Shown here: piece after piece, positions 1 to 11,233 of the stretch | Numbering within the stretch: position 1 is the stretch's first letter | How the letters are laid out: each line of letters opens with the position of its first letter | Assembly (NCBI GenBank): GCA_013368315.1 | Contig: JAACJM010000202.1 | Coordinates: forward strand, 1 to 64,000 | From: Tetrapyrgos nigripes | Taxonomy: Eukaryota; Basidiomycota; Agaricomycetes; Agaricales; Campanellaceae | Length of the DNA: 64,000 nucleotides | Direction of reading: 5' to 3' | The notes under the pieces: generated by a model | Seen by the model: the letters and a program-made list of their open reading frames with translations, nothing else | Told to the model about the DNA's origin: nothing | Database searches by the model: none | Made by a program: the position numbers and the translations under genes

Positions 1-135
1 TAAGCTACACAAGTTATACGAGTGTTCTGCCACTTTGGATCACCTCGCATTATATAGCAGGATTGGTGTTTGTGTGTTTTTGGTGTTGTTAGCTTCGATC
101 TTCGAAGCTATTAGCATTATCCACTAGCCAGCCTA
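1..135. other. Unassigned sequence beyond the broken end of Ty3-A
   Basis: The integrase reading frame of Ty3-A stops making sense at about base 135. The remaining bases match no other part of the window that I can see. They hold a near-perfect palindrome at 91-109 (AGCTTCGA, 3-base loop, TCGAAGCT). This may be the edge of another insertion or the deletion point of the retroelement. Confidence 0.4.
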
Positions 136-2107
136 TTACCGCTTCCCTCTCTCATATCCCTCCTTCATGCACTGTTTAGCCAGATGTAGCGCTGCCCCTG
201 CATCTTTCCGAACTTCCCTCAGGATCTTTAGGCAGCCTTCTACATCTGGGATGCCCGTGTGGCGGCCTACTGGTATGTTGAATAGAGGAAGGTAGCCATA
301 GGTCACCTCGAAGGGGGCCATATTGTGTGCAGAGTGTGTACGGGAGTTCAGCACAAATTCGGCTATAGGAAGGTGTTCTACCCAGTCATCCTGTCTGTAG
401 TTTGTGTAGAGCTGCAGGTATTTCTCGACTTCCTGGTTTGCTCGTTCTGTCTGTCCGTTCGTCTGGGGTCAGTAACCCGAGGAGAGGCTTGACTTGATCC
501 CGAGCTGGTCTAAGAGAGAGCACATGGCTTGGGCTGCGAACTTTGGGCCGCAGTCTGATACAAAGCGGAGTGGAAGGCCGTGCAGGCGGAAGATTTCTCG
601 GTAGTATAGGTCGGCGACTTCAGTGGCAGTGATGTTAGAAGTGCAGGGAAGGGTGTGGACTTGTTTTCCGTAGAGGTCTGTACAGACCAGGATCGCATCA
701 TAACCTTGTGAAGATGGTAGCTGTGTGATGAGATCGACTCCAACTTCTTCCCAAAGTCCTAGGGGAACATCCAACGGTTGGATTACTGCTCGTGGGTGAC
801 GTTGTAGCTTCTTCCTGGCACATTGATTGCATCCCTCCACATACTTCTCTATGAAAGAGCGAATGGTGGGCCACCAGAAGTGCGAGGTTACCAAGTCAAG
901 TGTCCCATGTAGCCCTGGATGTCCTGCTGACGGTTCGTCGTGACACTGTTCTACTATTGCCTTCCGCAGCTCCTCATCTGGCAGAACATAGACTTGTCCC
1001 TTGTGGTATACCAACCCATTATCCTCTTCCCATTCAGGTAAATCATTTGCGAGTCGCTGCAACCCCTCCTTCTTCAGCTGTTCCAGTCCTTTTAACACTT
1101 CCACTTCTCCTCCCACTGCCTGCTGAATCCGTCCTTCTAGGGATTGACCAATGTAGTGGCAGCGAGCCTTATGAAGTGCTCTGGCCTGAGTACCGTAGTC
1201 TCCAGGTTGTCTTCTCGGTCAGTTACTTGGTGGGAATGTAGGCGGGAGAGAGTGTCTGCTTGGGTGTTTGCTTTGCCGGGACGATGGACTAGCTGGAAGT
1301 CAAAGCGTGATAGCCAAAGGGCCCACCTCACTTGTCGTTGGCTAAGGTCCTGTGCGGTTCGCCAGAACTCTAAATTGGAGTGGTCTGTGATGATCTCAAA
1401 GGACCGTGGTAGTCCTTCCAGGAAGCTTCGCCAGTCTTTCAGTGCTTCAATGATAGCCAGCATCTCTCGGTCATAGATTTTGTAGTTCCGTTCCGCTGGC
1501 TGCATGGATGCTGAACAGAATGCCACTGGGTGCCAGAGACCATCTTCGAGCATTTGCATCAGAGCTCCGCTGTTGCAAAGCCTGAAGTGTCTACTTCAAC
1601 ACGGGTAGGGCGGTCCGGTGACCAGAGGGTAAGGATAGGAGCAGATGTGAAGGCTGTTCGAAGGGAGTCAAAGGCCTCCTGTTGGTGAGTTCCCCAGTTA
1701 AACGAGATGTCTTTACGTGTAAGATTGTTCAGGGGCTGAGCGGTTTTAGCGAAGTTTTCTATGAATCGTCAGTAGAAGTTTGCGAAACCCAGGAATGCTC
1801 GAAAATCTCGGACATTGCGGGGGACTGGCCAGTGACGTACTGCTTCTACCTTCACCGGATCCATATGGACTTGCCCTTCCCGGATAATCAACCCAAGATA
1901 TTCTATCTCTTCTCGTTCAAACTCGCATTTCTCTGGCCTCAGATACAGGTCGTTCTTCTTTAGCCTTGCTAACACTTCCCGAACCACCCCTCGATGTTCT
2001 TCCAGGGTCCCACTGAAGATCAGAATATCGTCCAGGTAAACTGCTACTTTTCCCGCTGCAATCAGGTCTGAGAAGATAGAGTTCATAAGTCCTTGGAACG
2101 TAGCTGG

Positions 2108-2626
2108 TGTCAAGGTTGTCAGTACACTCAGTAACCACCCAAGTCACACAATACAAGAAAGCCAGTTACAAAAGGATAGATTGATAGAGATAGAGAGATA
2201 GAGAAATGAGATAGTAGGCTGACTAGGCTCTACACTGCGTAGTGATAGTACGGAGCGGAGACGAAGTGAACGAACTCAGGAATAGGTTACAAAGATCACA
2301 GGTATATAAGCAAAATGTGAATAGATAGGAAAGAGTAAGTAATAATAGACAGTACCATGTGGAAACGTCAAGAGCGAGAGAGCGATGAGTCAAATATGGA
2401 TAGATGAAAGTACTGGATCATAAGAAATGATTGACAGTGAGAATGTCCGTGGAGATAGGAAGCGGAGGAAATAAGAGTGTGAGTCATAGATCTGTAGAGA
2501 TGGTAACTATAGACGATGATGGGAAATTGTTGATGTTTATGGGGTTATAAGTAGAATGAAGTGGGAAATAGGTAGTAAAGGGAAAAGAATAGAAAGGAAA
2601 TGAATAGTAGGGAGCGATTCATGACA
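2108..2626 (-). repeat. Solo LTR (Ty3-C-related family) inside Ty3-A RT
   Basis: A 519-bp segment beginning TGTCAAGG and ending CATGACA on the plus strand, flanked by the 5-bp direct repeat GCTGG (2103-2107 and 2627-2631). It shares blocks with the 486-bp LTRs of Ty3-C (ACCACCCAAGTCACACA near the start, CGGAGACGAAGTGAAC in the middle, GCGATTCATGACA at the end). No internal element sequence remains, so it is the product of LTR-LTR recombination. A TATATAA-like box lies near 2301-2309. Confidence 0.93.
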
Positions 2627-3977
2627 GCTGGTGAGTTCGTTAACCTGAAGAACATGACGGTGGGTTCAAAAAGCCCTCGGTTCATTGCAAACGCTGCCTT
2701 CCATTCATCTCCCTTTTTGATCTGGACATTGTTATATCCCCAACGTACATCAAACTTGGTGAAATACTTGGCCCCTTGCAGACGACTGACTATGTCCACG
2801 ATGAGGGGTAGAGGGTAGCGGTTCTTAATGGTGTACTCGTTTAGACGTCGGTAATCTTGGATGAATCGAAGTTTCCCATCTTTCTTCTTTATGAAGAAGA
2901 CTGGAGAGGACAGGGGGGATTTGGATGGTCGGATGTAGTCTTTGCGGAGGTTCTCTTCAAGGAAGCGATCAAGTTCCTGCTGTTTGTTGATAGACATCGG
3001 GTAGATTTTGGTGCGTAGGGTGGCAGGCGCTCCAGGTACCAGTTCAATAGCATGGTCCCAGGGTTTGTATGCGGGGAGGCGTTCTGACTCGGCTTCAGAG
3101 AAAACCTGAGTGTAATCTCGATATTGAGGAGGGACTATCTCCTCAAATGACTGTTTTGGCTTTGTCCAGTTTGCCTCTTCTGCTAACTGTTGCGAGTAGG
3201 TGAACCCTGCTGCACACCAGACTTCTTCTCCGGTGTCGGCAATGATCCCTGCCTTCTTCCAGGAGTGCCTAATGCGTCGATTAGCCTGAATACGATAGAC
3301 TGGGGGTTCCTCTTCCTCCTCCTTTTCCGTTACCAGGTCTGAGGTTTGGTCTGTGGGTATACGTGTTTCCTGCGGGATCGACTGAGTTGATTCTGACTCT
3401 GTACTTTTGAGGATGATGTTTCCTTTGAGAGTGGGTCCAAGATTAGAGGCAACAAACTGATCCTCATCGGGAATCTCTTCTACCGATGGAGGTGGTGCTC
3501 TGGGAATTTGCAATTGACCACTCGTCCAGCCAATCTGTGGGTTCATTTTATGTAGCCAGGGAAGACCCAGAATGACATCTTCTCCACCTAAGTCTGTGAC
3601 CAGAAAATCTAACCATGCCTCCTGTCTGTCTGCTGTCATCGCTAGTCGACAGAATCGATCTATGCGCCCTGCTCGGTTAAGGGTACCATCAATGTTGTAG
3701 ACGTCTAGGGTTTTGCGGAGGGGATGAGTTTGGATTCGGTGTTGCTTCACAAATGACTGTCCCAAGAACAGGCCTGTAGCTCCACTGTCAGCCATTGCCA
3801 CTACCACTGTTTCGTTCTGTCTTCCTCGGAGTTTCACACGTATACGGAAGTGAGAAGCATCAGATTCTATTTCGGAGATATTGGATATGGTACATGAGGG
3901 AATAGAATCGTACGAGGAACAGGGAAACATGTGGGTAGTTAAGGGTGTTCGCGTCATGGCAGGAACGGGCACCCGTT

Positions 3978-5680
3978 TTAAAAACCCGGCTGGGCGGCGA
4001 TATTACGTAGTAGAGCGGTTTGATCAGCAATGGACTTTTGCAAGGCACTGAGCACGGATGAGGATTCGGCAGCTGAAGAAGCAGCGATAGTAGTAGTGGG
4101 GGCAGGGGCAGGGGTAGGAGAAGGCAGATCATCTGAGAAAAGACTAATGGTGTCGCTAGCAGTAGCGGCCACACGTTGTCGGCCTCGGCCTCCTCCTCTA
4201 GGTCGTCCCATGTATTGGTCCTGACAGACCGAGGAGCGGTGACCCATCCTTTCACAGTAGTCGCATTTATCATGTCCATGGTTCCCATCTCGTTTCAGAT
4301 GGTCCCTGGAGCCACAGCTGTAACAGCGCCCTTGCATCGCCTTCTGGTAATCTGCAAAGTTGCAGCCGTTACCCTGGGGACGCTTGGTACAAGAGGCATC
4401 CACATCCATGGTGTTAGGGTCCCGTGCAGAGGAGAATCTGGAGAAGGAAGTGGCAGGACCAGTGATGAGTTTCCCCAGGAATTCAGCCAGGGTCTGTTCT
4501 ACGTGGAGTGCTCTGTTAATCAACTCGTCCAGGTTCTTGGGGGCCTCCTTCTGACCCAGCTCCACGTTTGCCAATGGGAGCAGTAGGTCCTTATGAAGGC
4601 GCTTTCGGAACTTGTACTGAAGGTCCTTGTCTGAGAACCCAGTCTTTTCTGCCCACTGTTTGAACACCTGAGAGAACTCCGAGACCGTTTTATCTCCCTG
4701 TTTCAACACCTCAAGCTTGTTCTGGGCCAGTTGTTGCTCATTTGCTACCCCGAATGTACTTTTAGTGCATGGGTGAAATTATCCCAGTTCTCTTCCCAGG
4801 GGAAGACTGCTCCAGCTTCTTCTGCTCGAACTCTGCTGATGTGATGAGCGTACTCCACGGCCCATTCCGCAAGAAGTGCTTCAGCAATGCATTTCTGCGG
4901 ATCGAGTTTCCCATTGTCGAGTTTGAGTCGTTTTTGTTCTCTGGCCCAGAGGATGAAGAGAGATAGGAATGAGTCGAGTTTAGCAGGTTTGCCCTTGAAC
5001 GGGGCGGGTTTGGGAGTTTTATCTGAAGACTCGTGGATGGATCTGTTGACCAGGCTGGTAATTGCCTGTTGCAGTTGGTTCTGGTTGTTAACCAGAGCCT
5101 GAAGGAGGTTTTCGAGAGCAGCAGAGGACATGTCGGTATCAGTGACTGGGGAAGCAATGGGACTGAGTGGGGCTGGTGACACGGGAAGAGGGGATGGATT
5201 GGGTATGAGTGTAGGACTGGGGCGGGCTGTTGGTATGGCAGAAGGTGGAGTGGATAGCGGTAGTGGGGTGTGAGTGATGTCTGGTGATGGAACAGTGGAA
5301 GTACTAGATTCAGGACCAAAGAATGGCAGGTGGCTGAAGGCAAGGCGTAAGAAGTGGGAGTGGAGTAGGGCTGGATTGCTGGGTAGGATTATACTGTTTT
5401 CTCCTTCCCAGAAATAGTAGCGGACCTGGGGGATGGATTGATGAGCGTGGGGACAAGGCTGTTGCTGGCAGTTGTTGTAGAGTTCTTCTCCGTTTTCAAG
5501 GTAGCTGTCAATATCAAAGCTGACGTGCTTCTGATCTGTTAAGTCAAGACCGTGTAGCCAATCTACACAGAGTAATGGTGTCGGAGGCGGTGGGGGAGAT
5601 GCAGAGACAGATGAATCCGAGACTGAGGATGGTGCGGCGTATCGTCCAGACGTGGTGGCAGTAGTACCTGCAAGGGCGAC
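3978..5680 (-). pseudogene. Ty3-A gag pseudogene
   Basis: Encodes the nucleocapsid/capsid polyprotein of the retrotransposon. The frame is open from about 5680 but has no early ATG; the first Met in that frame starts MSPAPLSP at 5182. A proline-rich N-terminal stretch is followed by a capsid-like segment (about 5060-4480) and by two Cys clusters; the second, CDYCERMGHRSSVC, fits C-x2-C-x4-H-x4-C. One single-base frameshift near 4755 separates the N-terminal part from the rest. The N-terminal region contains a YYFWEGEN segment that resembles the leader ORF upstream of gag in Ty3-C. The gag stop TAA at 3978-3980 follows the slippery heptamer directly. Confidence 0.85.
3981..3987 (-). promoter_or_regulatory. 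Putative -1 ribosomal frameshift heptamer, Ty3-A gag/pol
   Basis: On the minus strand the gag frame ends G GGT TTT TAA. The heptamer GGGTTTT fits X XXY YYZ, and a -1 slip places ribosomes in the pol frame, which reads on through GFLKRVPVP into the protease. GGGUUUU is a known type of -1 site. Ty3-C has GGATTTT at the equivalent place. Confidence 0.7.
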
Positions 5681-5709
5681 CTATACGGAGGCTACTGGTG
5701 CAGTAAGGG

Positions 5710-5719
5710 ATCTTGACCT
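5710..5719 (-). promoter_or_regulatory. Ty3-A self-priming primer-binding site
   Basis: Two bases after the LTR end, the minus strand reads AGGTCAAGAT. The exact reverse complement, ATCTTGACCT, occurs in the sense strand of the LTR at 5944-5935, about 26-33 bases downstream of a TATATATA box (5970-5977), where transcription should start. This is the Tf1/sushi arrangement, in which the 5' end of the mRNA folds back as the primer. Confidence 0.7.
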
Positions 5720-5721
5720 AA

Positions 5722-6179
5722 TGTCACAAAGAGGCGAGCGCTTAGATAGCGATAACGAGGAGCTACAGGCTCGACTCGACTAACAGACAGCAGTAAGTAC
5801 TGGAACTGGTCCCAACGATGAAGAATGTATTAAATACCTAACAGACAGCAGTAAGTACTGGAACTACAGTGTTCATCAGTAAAGGTGAAAAGATTAGTGA
5901 AACGGGGAATACACACCTGGTCCCAACGACGAAGAGGTCAAGATGGGGAACCAGGTGTCAGGACAGGGTTTATATATGTAAGGGTAAGGCTGTAAAGTAA
6001 AGCTGTCACAGAAGCTGTAAAGAAGGCTGTAAAAGGAAGCTGTATCAGAGAAATGAAAGGTCCAGTGCATAGCATGTGGAACATGAGTCATATGGTGTAA
6101 AGGTCCGAGGAATGGTATAGAGATCCAAGGGTACGGAGATAAGAGGAAATAAATAGTACCAAATATAGACTTCATGACA
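5722..6179 (-). repeat. 5' LTR of Ty3-A
   Basis: 458 bp from TGTCACAAAG to TTCATGACA (plus strand). It starts and ends with TGTCA/TGACA like the other chromovirus LTRs here. TATA box at 5970-5977. The U5 side holds a duplicated 25-bp block starting ACAGACAGCAGTAAG (about 5784 and 5841). No partner LTR is in the window, so no target duplication can be checked. Confidence 0.8.
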
Positions 6180-6229
6180 TCAGCAGTCTATCAAATTGCT
6201 ATGAGTGCATCTTCTTTTTTACAGTCTTT

Positions 6230-6880
6230 TGATTCTTTAATTGTGTTCACTATTCCTTTAGTAATGTCTCCCACACACAAGACACAGTACTTCCACTCTC
6301 AAGGCTGGTTGGAGCAATGGATTCAGCAGGCCATTGAACTGGCCAGAGAGATCTGGCCAAGAACACTGCCTCCTCATCTACTCAAACTGCCAAGGACCAC
6401 AAGAAGCAGGTATGTTTTATTGTTTTTGCACATCTAGATCTTGAACTGATTCCTCTTATACTCTTTAGAACCCTCTTGAAGCAAAGTACTTTCATGCAGA
6501 GAAAGTCGAAGACCCTTTCAAACAGTATCTTTCTGAGGGTACTGTCAAGAACACTGATGCACTCGTGTACTGGGAAAGTGTTAAGAACTGATCACCAGAG
6601 CTTGTCCAGATGGGTTTCAACTACTACTCTATTCCAGGTAAGATGTCTTACAGTTCTCACAGTTGTACTCAGCTCATTCTTTGCCTAGCAACCTCTGTTC
6701 ATTGCGAGCACTCTTTTTCCAGTGGAAGTCAGATGGTGTCTCATTTCTGACACTCCTTGAATGAAGACTCCGTGTGTGCAGGGACAGTTCTTTCTTCATG
6801 GTGGGACTGTGGTTTTGTTCCAGAGCAGGAATGTATTGATATGTTCAGGCTGAGGATGAAAGTGAGGGAAAGGGCAAAGG
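6230..6880 (+). pseudogene. hAT transposase C-terminal remnant
   Basis: Plus-strand fragments encode the C-terminal dimerisation part of a hAT-family transposase. An exon around 6268-6410 (MSPTHKTQYFHSQGWLEQW...) is followed by a 50-60 bp GT-AG intron and an exon starting NPLEAKYFHAEKVEDPF (about 6470). Further on, about 6690-6790, the frame reads CEHSFSSGSQ and then NEDSVCAGTVLSSWWDCG, which match the conserved S-x-x-E-R/H-x-F-S-x-G and SLxxxxVxxLxxLKxW region of hAT proteins. Several stop codons and frame changes interrupt it. No TIR was found. It is unrelated in sequence to hAT-1 and hAT-2 and is clearly older. Confidence 0.6.
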
Positions 6881-7099
6881 AAAGGAAAAGGATCTGACCT
6901 GGACAGTAACTAGTTTAGTTGTATTTCATTCACTCTAAAATTCATTTCTTACATGTTCAGATGACTGGTATCTGGCTGGATTTAGGAATTTTTTGAGATT
7001 GAGATTCGTATCTGTGTGCATCCATATCTGCAGATAGCAGATGATTATGTAACATCTGTCTGGCAGGTTTTCTGGTGAATATCTGGCAAAATCCAGGAT
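6881..7099. other. Non-coding spacer
   Basis: I see no gene, TIR or repeat that I can support here. The sequence is AT-rich with short purine runs (GGGAAAGGGCAAAGG near 6867). Confidence 0.4.
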
Positions 7100-7990
7100 C
7101 CATGTCATGCCTTACCCAAAATCAAAGTTCCTTTGGAACAGGGGTCTTCAGATTTGATTATGATGCTGGTGGGGCTAGTTGGAGGAAGGGGGGCATGGCC
7201 TTTTCTATGCGTTGAGCATCTACTTTGGCTATTGTGGCTTGAGAGGCAGTCTTGTTGGGGGTGATGTTGATCACAATGGAGATCAGGATCAATATGATGA
7301 CTTTTGGGAGAGAAAGCCTGGAATGCCAGTGATTGAAAATATATGCTGGACCTATTTGTCTTTGTCATTTTCGGTATTTTTGGCACAGCGTGCACCTCAC
7401 TCAATCTCAGCCTGGATGCTATTGTTAAGTAGAGTTTTGTCTGCATTTCATTTATTTTCGCCAACATCTTCAATGAACTGATATTTCTTTTTTTTGTCTG
7501 GTTTGTTTTCTTTTCCCTTTTCATATTCGTACTACACAGACCACATCCATTCATTCTGCCCAACCTGTCTTATTCCTCCCAACCTCCAGCCCCCCTCACC
7601 ATTTCCACATTTCCCATCCAGCTCCATTCCCCCAGCTACTTTAAAAAAACCATAAATTAAAAATAGAGACAGCTTCACCTATGCAAACTAGTGAGCAACC
7701 CCCCCCCCACTTTACACCATATCAGGGTCTGTCAAGAGGGGGTGGGTTAAGATAACTTCACAGGCTGCCAGGATGGATGGAACCCATGGGGCCAGAGGGA
7801 GGTGTGAGGGGGGGCAAATGAGTGAAGCTGTGAGGATATGAGTACAAGTGGGGAGGGGTGGGGCGAGATAGAGTGATCTATTGAATTTTTTATAAAAATC
7901 AATGTACACATGTGAATATTGAAGAAAGAGGAAGCCTGTATAAAACACTACCTAGATATCTATGGAGGTACCAGAACTTCTGAATTAATC
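7100..7990. repeat. 3' flank of ankyrin gene 1, part of a three-copy dispersed segment
   Basis: This DNA downstream of the ankyrin gene is closely similar to 37520-38609 and, over its first 300 bp, to 36090-36410. Shared landmarks are TTGATTATGATGCTGGTGGG-like, GGAGATCAGGATCAA and a poly-C run (7700-7710; 38300-38313) followed by CACTTTACACCATATC. No ORF is conserved among the copies, so it looks like duplicated 3'UTR/intergenic DNA rather than a gene. Confidence 0.75.
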
Positions 7991-10900
7991 CTACTCAGTT
8001 GCTCCATGCTCTTGGAGATATTTCACTTCCTCTAGTGTATATATTGTCTGTGCTGCTTTGAGTGCAGACCCATATCTCCCTCCATTTGCATTAACATCTG
8101 CCCCCTTCTCCACAAGATACTTGACAACATCCAACCTTCCAAGCCATGCTGCTGCTTGCAATGCAAACCCATATTCCCCTCCCTTTGCATCAACATCTAC
8201 TCCCTTCTCCACAAGATACTTGACAACATCCAACTTCCCCCCAAATGCTGCTGCTTGCAATGCAAACCCAAAAAACCCTCCCCCTGCATTAACATCAGCT
8301 CCCTTCTCCACAAGATACTTGATAATATCCAAATATCCCCTACATGCTGCTGCTTGCAATGCAAACCCATATTCCCCTCTCTCTGCATTAACATCTGCCC
8401 CCTTCTCCACAAGATACTTGACAATATCCAAATGTCCCCCAAATGTGGCTGCTTGCAATGCAGACCCAAAATACCCTCCCCCTGCATTAACATCAGCTCC
8501 CTTCTCCACAAGATACTTGATAATATCCAAATATCCCCTACATGCTGCTGCTTGCAATGCAAACCCATATTCCCCTCCCTTTGCATTAACATCTGCCCCC
8601 TTCTCCACAAGATACTTGACAATATCCAAATGCCCCCTATATGCTGCTGCTTGCAATGCAAACCCATAAAACCCTCCCTCTGCATTAACATCTGCCCCCT
8701 TCTCCTCAAGATACTTGACAATATCCAAATCTCCCCATTGTGCTGCTGCTTGCAATGCAAACCCATAATACCCTTCCCCTGCATTAACATCAGCTCCATT
8801 TTCAACCAAGACCTTGACTATATGGAAGTATCCATTTTTAGCTGCATCATGAAGTGCATATCCTGGTTCTTGAGGAGGAAAGTGAGAAATCTCCTTAGCC
8901 TTCCTCCAGAGGCTGTTGAGTGATAAACAGACTTTGTGATTATCTGTTTCATCCCTCCTCCTCAGTGTACCCCATATGAAGGCTTCAATGGAGTTCCAGT
9001 CAAGACCCACATAGCATTTCAAAGCTGGTTGGAAGTAGATTTCCTCCCATGGATGTTTGAGAGTGGTATCATGGAAGACACCATGCACAGCCTGATGAAC
9101 CACCTCCTGGATGGAATCATTTGACTGCAGATTTTGTAGCCATTGGAGACAATAAGCCAACATAGTGTGATGTTGAGTAGATGAGGATGATAGTTTGTAA
9201 TCGTCATCCTCTGTAGGAGGGATAAGGTGAAGAAACATGGTCTCTGCATGCCTGAGAGATGTGTTTGGAGCAGAGGGCCATTTAGGCTCAAGATTTGAAG
9301 GATGCCTGTTCTGAAAATGGTAATAATATCTTTGCCCATGATAGGTGACTAGTTTCCAAAAATATTGAAAAATGCTGAGTGGGAACGGAAGGAGCTGGAG
9401 AAGGGAAAATAGTATTAGGACTCGATATGGGCATTGGATGTGAATGACAGGGATGATGATGCTCCCAAAATACATCAAAAAGGATATGCCAGTGACAGAG
9501 ACCACAATCCAACAAAGGGATTGGTGAAGCTCTGAAACATAGACTGAAAGGCCAACCATGAAGAGGCCAAGGGATGCATGGAGTATAATAGGTAAGAGCC
9601 CAATGATCTCAGGAACTCTCCACTTTTCAAATCCAAGGTAGCGGAATTGACGAATTTTGGCACGCTCCTGAGCATTACCAGTGGGAAGGGAGAGAGTATA
9701 TGCTTGAAGCCATTGCTTAACAAGCACAGAGAGAAGAGCTGTAGCCAGGGAGAGGGACAGGCTGGCAAAGAACAGGCCATTGATCCAGAGATCCTTGGTA
9801 CTGACATCAGCATTATCCAAATCAACTGATGCATGTGGAACAGATTGCGGAGCAGTGGTATTCATAGCTGCACGCAGTAGATTGTTTTGTTCGAACATAA
9901 GCCTGGCTGTGATCTCAGTGTAATTTGGTTGAAGATTGACAACAGTGGAAATGACAAAGGATGTCACTACAGCAGAAAAGAGTGCTGCCTAGTAATCAGG
10001 TCAATAAAGTATTATATATGAACCATATTTCACACTCACAAAGACAAGTAGAGCATCAAGAGTGTCCCTAAAACCCTTCAACATCTCGTCATCAAAAGTT
10101 TCTGCCTCATCGAGGTAAACTTTCCACACTCGGGCATTCTCACTTGCCTCTTTGCCTAACTCGTCCTTAGGGTATTTACGAGTATAGTCATAGTCTCGGG
10201 TTCCTCAAAAGACAGTTGATTGGTCAGAGAGTTATAACAATGTTGTAAAGACTCACCAGTGTAGGGACTCTGATATTCTGTGATGCCCAATAGCCGGTGA
10301 AGGTTTCCCTTCTTCTTCTTGGTCTCATTGACATGCTGCTGAGCATTTTCTGAGTCCTCAGCTATAAGCGTAGTCAATGAAGACACTTCATCTGATATAC
10401 TAGTGTTACTCACCACTTTCAGTAATCAAAGAAAGAAGTACATCTAGGCCCTTTGCAATCCGCGCAATGGAATCAGACAGGTTATCTGGCACTGTGCCAC
10501 CCTCCAATGCTAGAAAAAAAACCAATATTCATGACAGCCTGACCACCAGGTGAAGACAGTGTGCTACTTACACTTGTCGGTCTCTTGAGAATTTGGTTCA
10601 CCTGATACACCAGGAGGAGCATCATCCTTGGTGTCTGCGTACATGTGAGAGGTCATTTCTTTCAAAAGTAGGTAATTACTTACTATTGTTTGCCATAGGT
10701 TCAGACTTGGAATTTTCTTCCATAACGTTACGGACTAACGGAACAGTCAGTATCCAAGTCAGACAAAGAAACAACAGCAGACTCACCTTTGGAATCTGTC
10801 TGAGCATCCTGAGCATTTGAGGAACGCCGGGTAGCCGTACTGTTTGAATGAACGGAGTGCCCAGTAGACTGAGGCAAGGCTGTAGTTCCGACATCTCCGC

Positions 10901-11233
10901 CAGTATGCTGAGCGGCAGATCCCGGCTTCACCGGATCACTCGCAGTGCTGGCGGGAACAGATTGGGACGGGTCAGATTTCGGCTCTGCAGTTGCATTCGA
11001 GTCAGCGGCGCCATTGGTAAATCTAGCCAAAAGACAGACTCACCCTTCCCCTTTCCTTTCTCGTTTCCAGCATTATCTCCTGCTGGCGCAGAGGATTTCT
11101 CGGAGGATTGACGCCGTCCGATGCCTGCCTGTCCCTTCTCTGCGTCACTCAGGCTATTTCGAGCTTCTTCCGATGGTTGTGGGATGTTTGGAACGGAGGG
11201 GGGGATTTTGCGCTGGGATTGTGGGTCGTTCAT
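7991..11233 (-). CDS. DUF6535 membrane protein with nine C-terminal ankyrin repeats (ankyrin gene 1)
   Basis: Function is unknown; DUF6535 is a fungal integral-membrane domain, and ankyrin repeats bind protein partners. My exon model on the minus strand: 11233-11044, 10984-10787, 10734-10684, 10634-10572, 10500-10414, 10361-10257, 10203-10040, 9988-7991, giving 951 residues; all introns but one are 49-59 bp with GTGAGT or GTAAGT donors. The exon at 10500 may instead begin at 10508 with a shifted donor. The first ~250 residues are low-complexity and hydrophilic. DUF6535 follows (VWKVYLDEAETFDDEM, then FRDTLDALLVF), with four hydrophobic segments near residues 277-300, 342-365, 405-430 and 438-460. 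Ankyrin units of 33 residues (YGFALQAAA..GADVNA) fill about 656-951. The frame is open throughout, so the gene looks functional. Confidence 0.85.
8040..8860 (-). repeat. 99-bp tandem repeats coding the ankyrin units
   Basis: Eight to nine 99-bp units, several nearly identical over most of their length (for example those at about 8270-8360 and 8470-8560). The unit is a multiple of three, so other frames also stay open through the block. The same unit type recurs at 62979-63800 in ankyrin gene 2. Confidence 0.9.

Larger units (their letters stand above)
136..3987 (-). pseudogene. Ty3-A pol pseudogene (protease, RT, RNase H, integrase)
   Basis: Pol of a Ty3 element, normally giving protease, reverse transcriptase, RNase H and integrase. 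Visible on the minus strand: protease with an ADSGATG core (about 3790), RT motifs KKKDGKLRF and FDVRWGYNN (about 2730-2900), a YLDD catalytic box (about 2030), RNase H with a DREML segment (about 1470), an H2C2 zinc-binding integrase segment (about 800-930) and integrase core up to NSRTHSAHNMAPFEV (about 330). Breaks: the solo LTR insertion at 2108-2626, an in-frame TGA at 1769-1771 where the motif FYRRF expects Arg, a TGA at 469-471 after SSGY, and frameshifts near 1140 and 1560. The protein would enter -1 from gag at 3981-3987. It cannot be expressed whole. Confidence 0.9.
136..6179 (-). mobile_element. Ty3-A: truncated, decayed Ty3/Gypsy chromovirus-type retrotransposon
   Basis: Reading the minus strand from 6179 down: one LTR, a primer-binding region, gag, then pol in the order protease, reverse transcriptase, RNase H, integrase. 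The element ends abruptly in the integrase C-terminal part at about 136; the rest of integrase and the 3' LTR are absent from the window. gag and pol carry frameshifts and stop codons, and a 519-bp solo LTR of another family splits the reverse transcriptase. It is a non-functional fossil. The Ty3/Gypsy assignment follows from domain order and motifs; placement with chromoviruses comes from similarity to Ty3-C, since the chromodomain itself is missing here. Confidence 0.9.

Noticed and set aside
8058..8923. Long plus-strand open frames antisense to the ankyrin repeats
   Set aside because: The 99-bp unit keeps all frames open by chance; similar antisense frames appear at 63024-63922. The minus-strand ankyrin frame explains the sequence.
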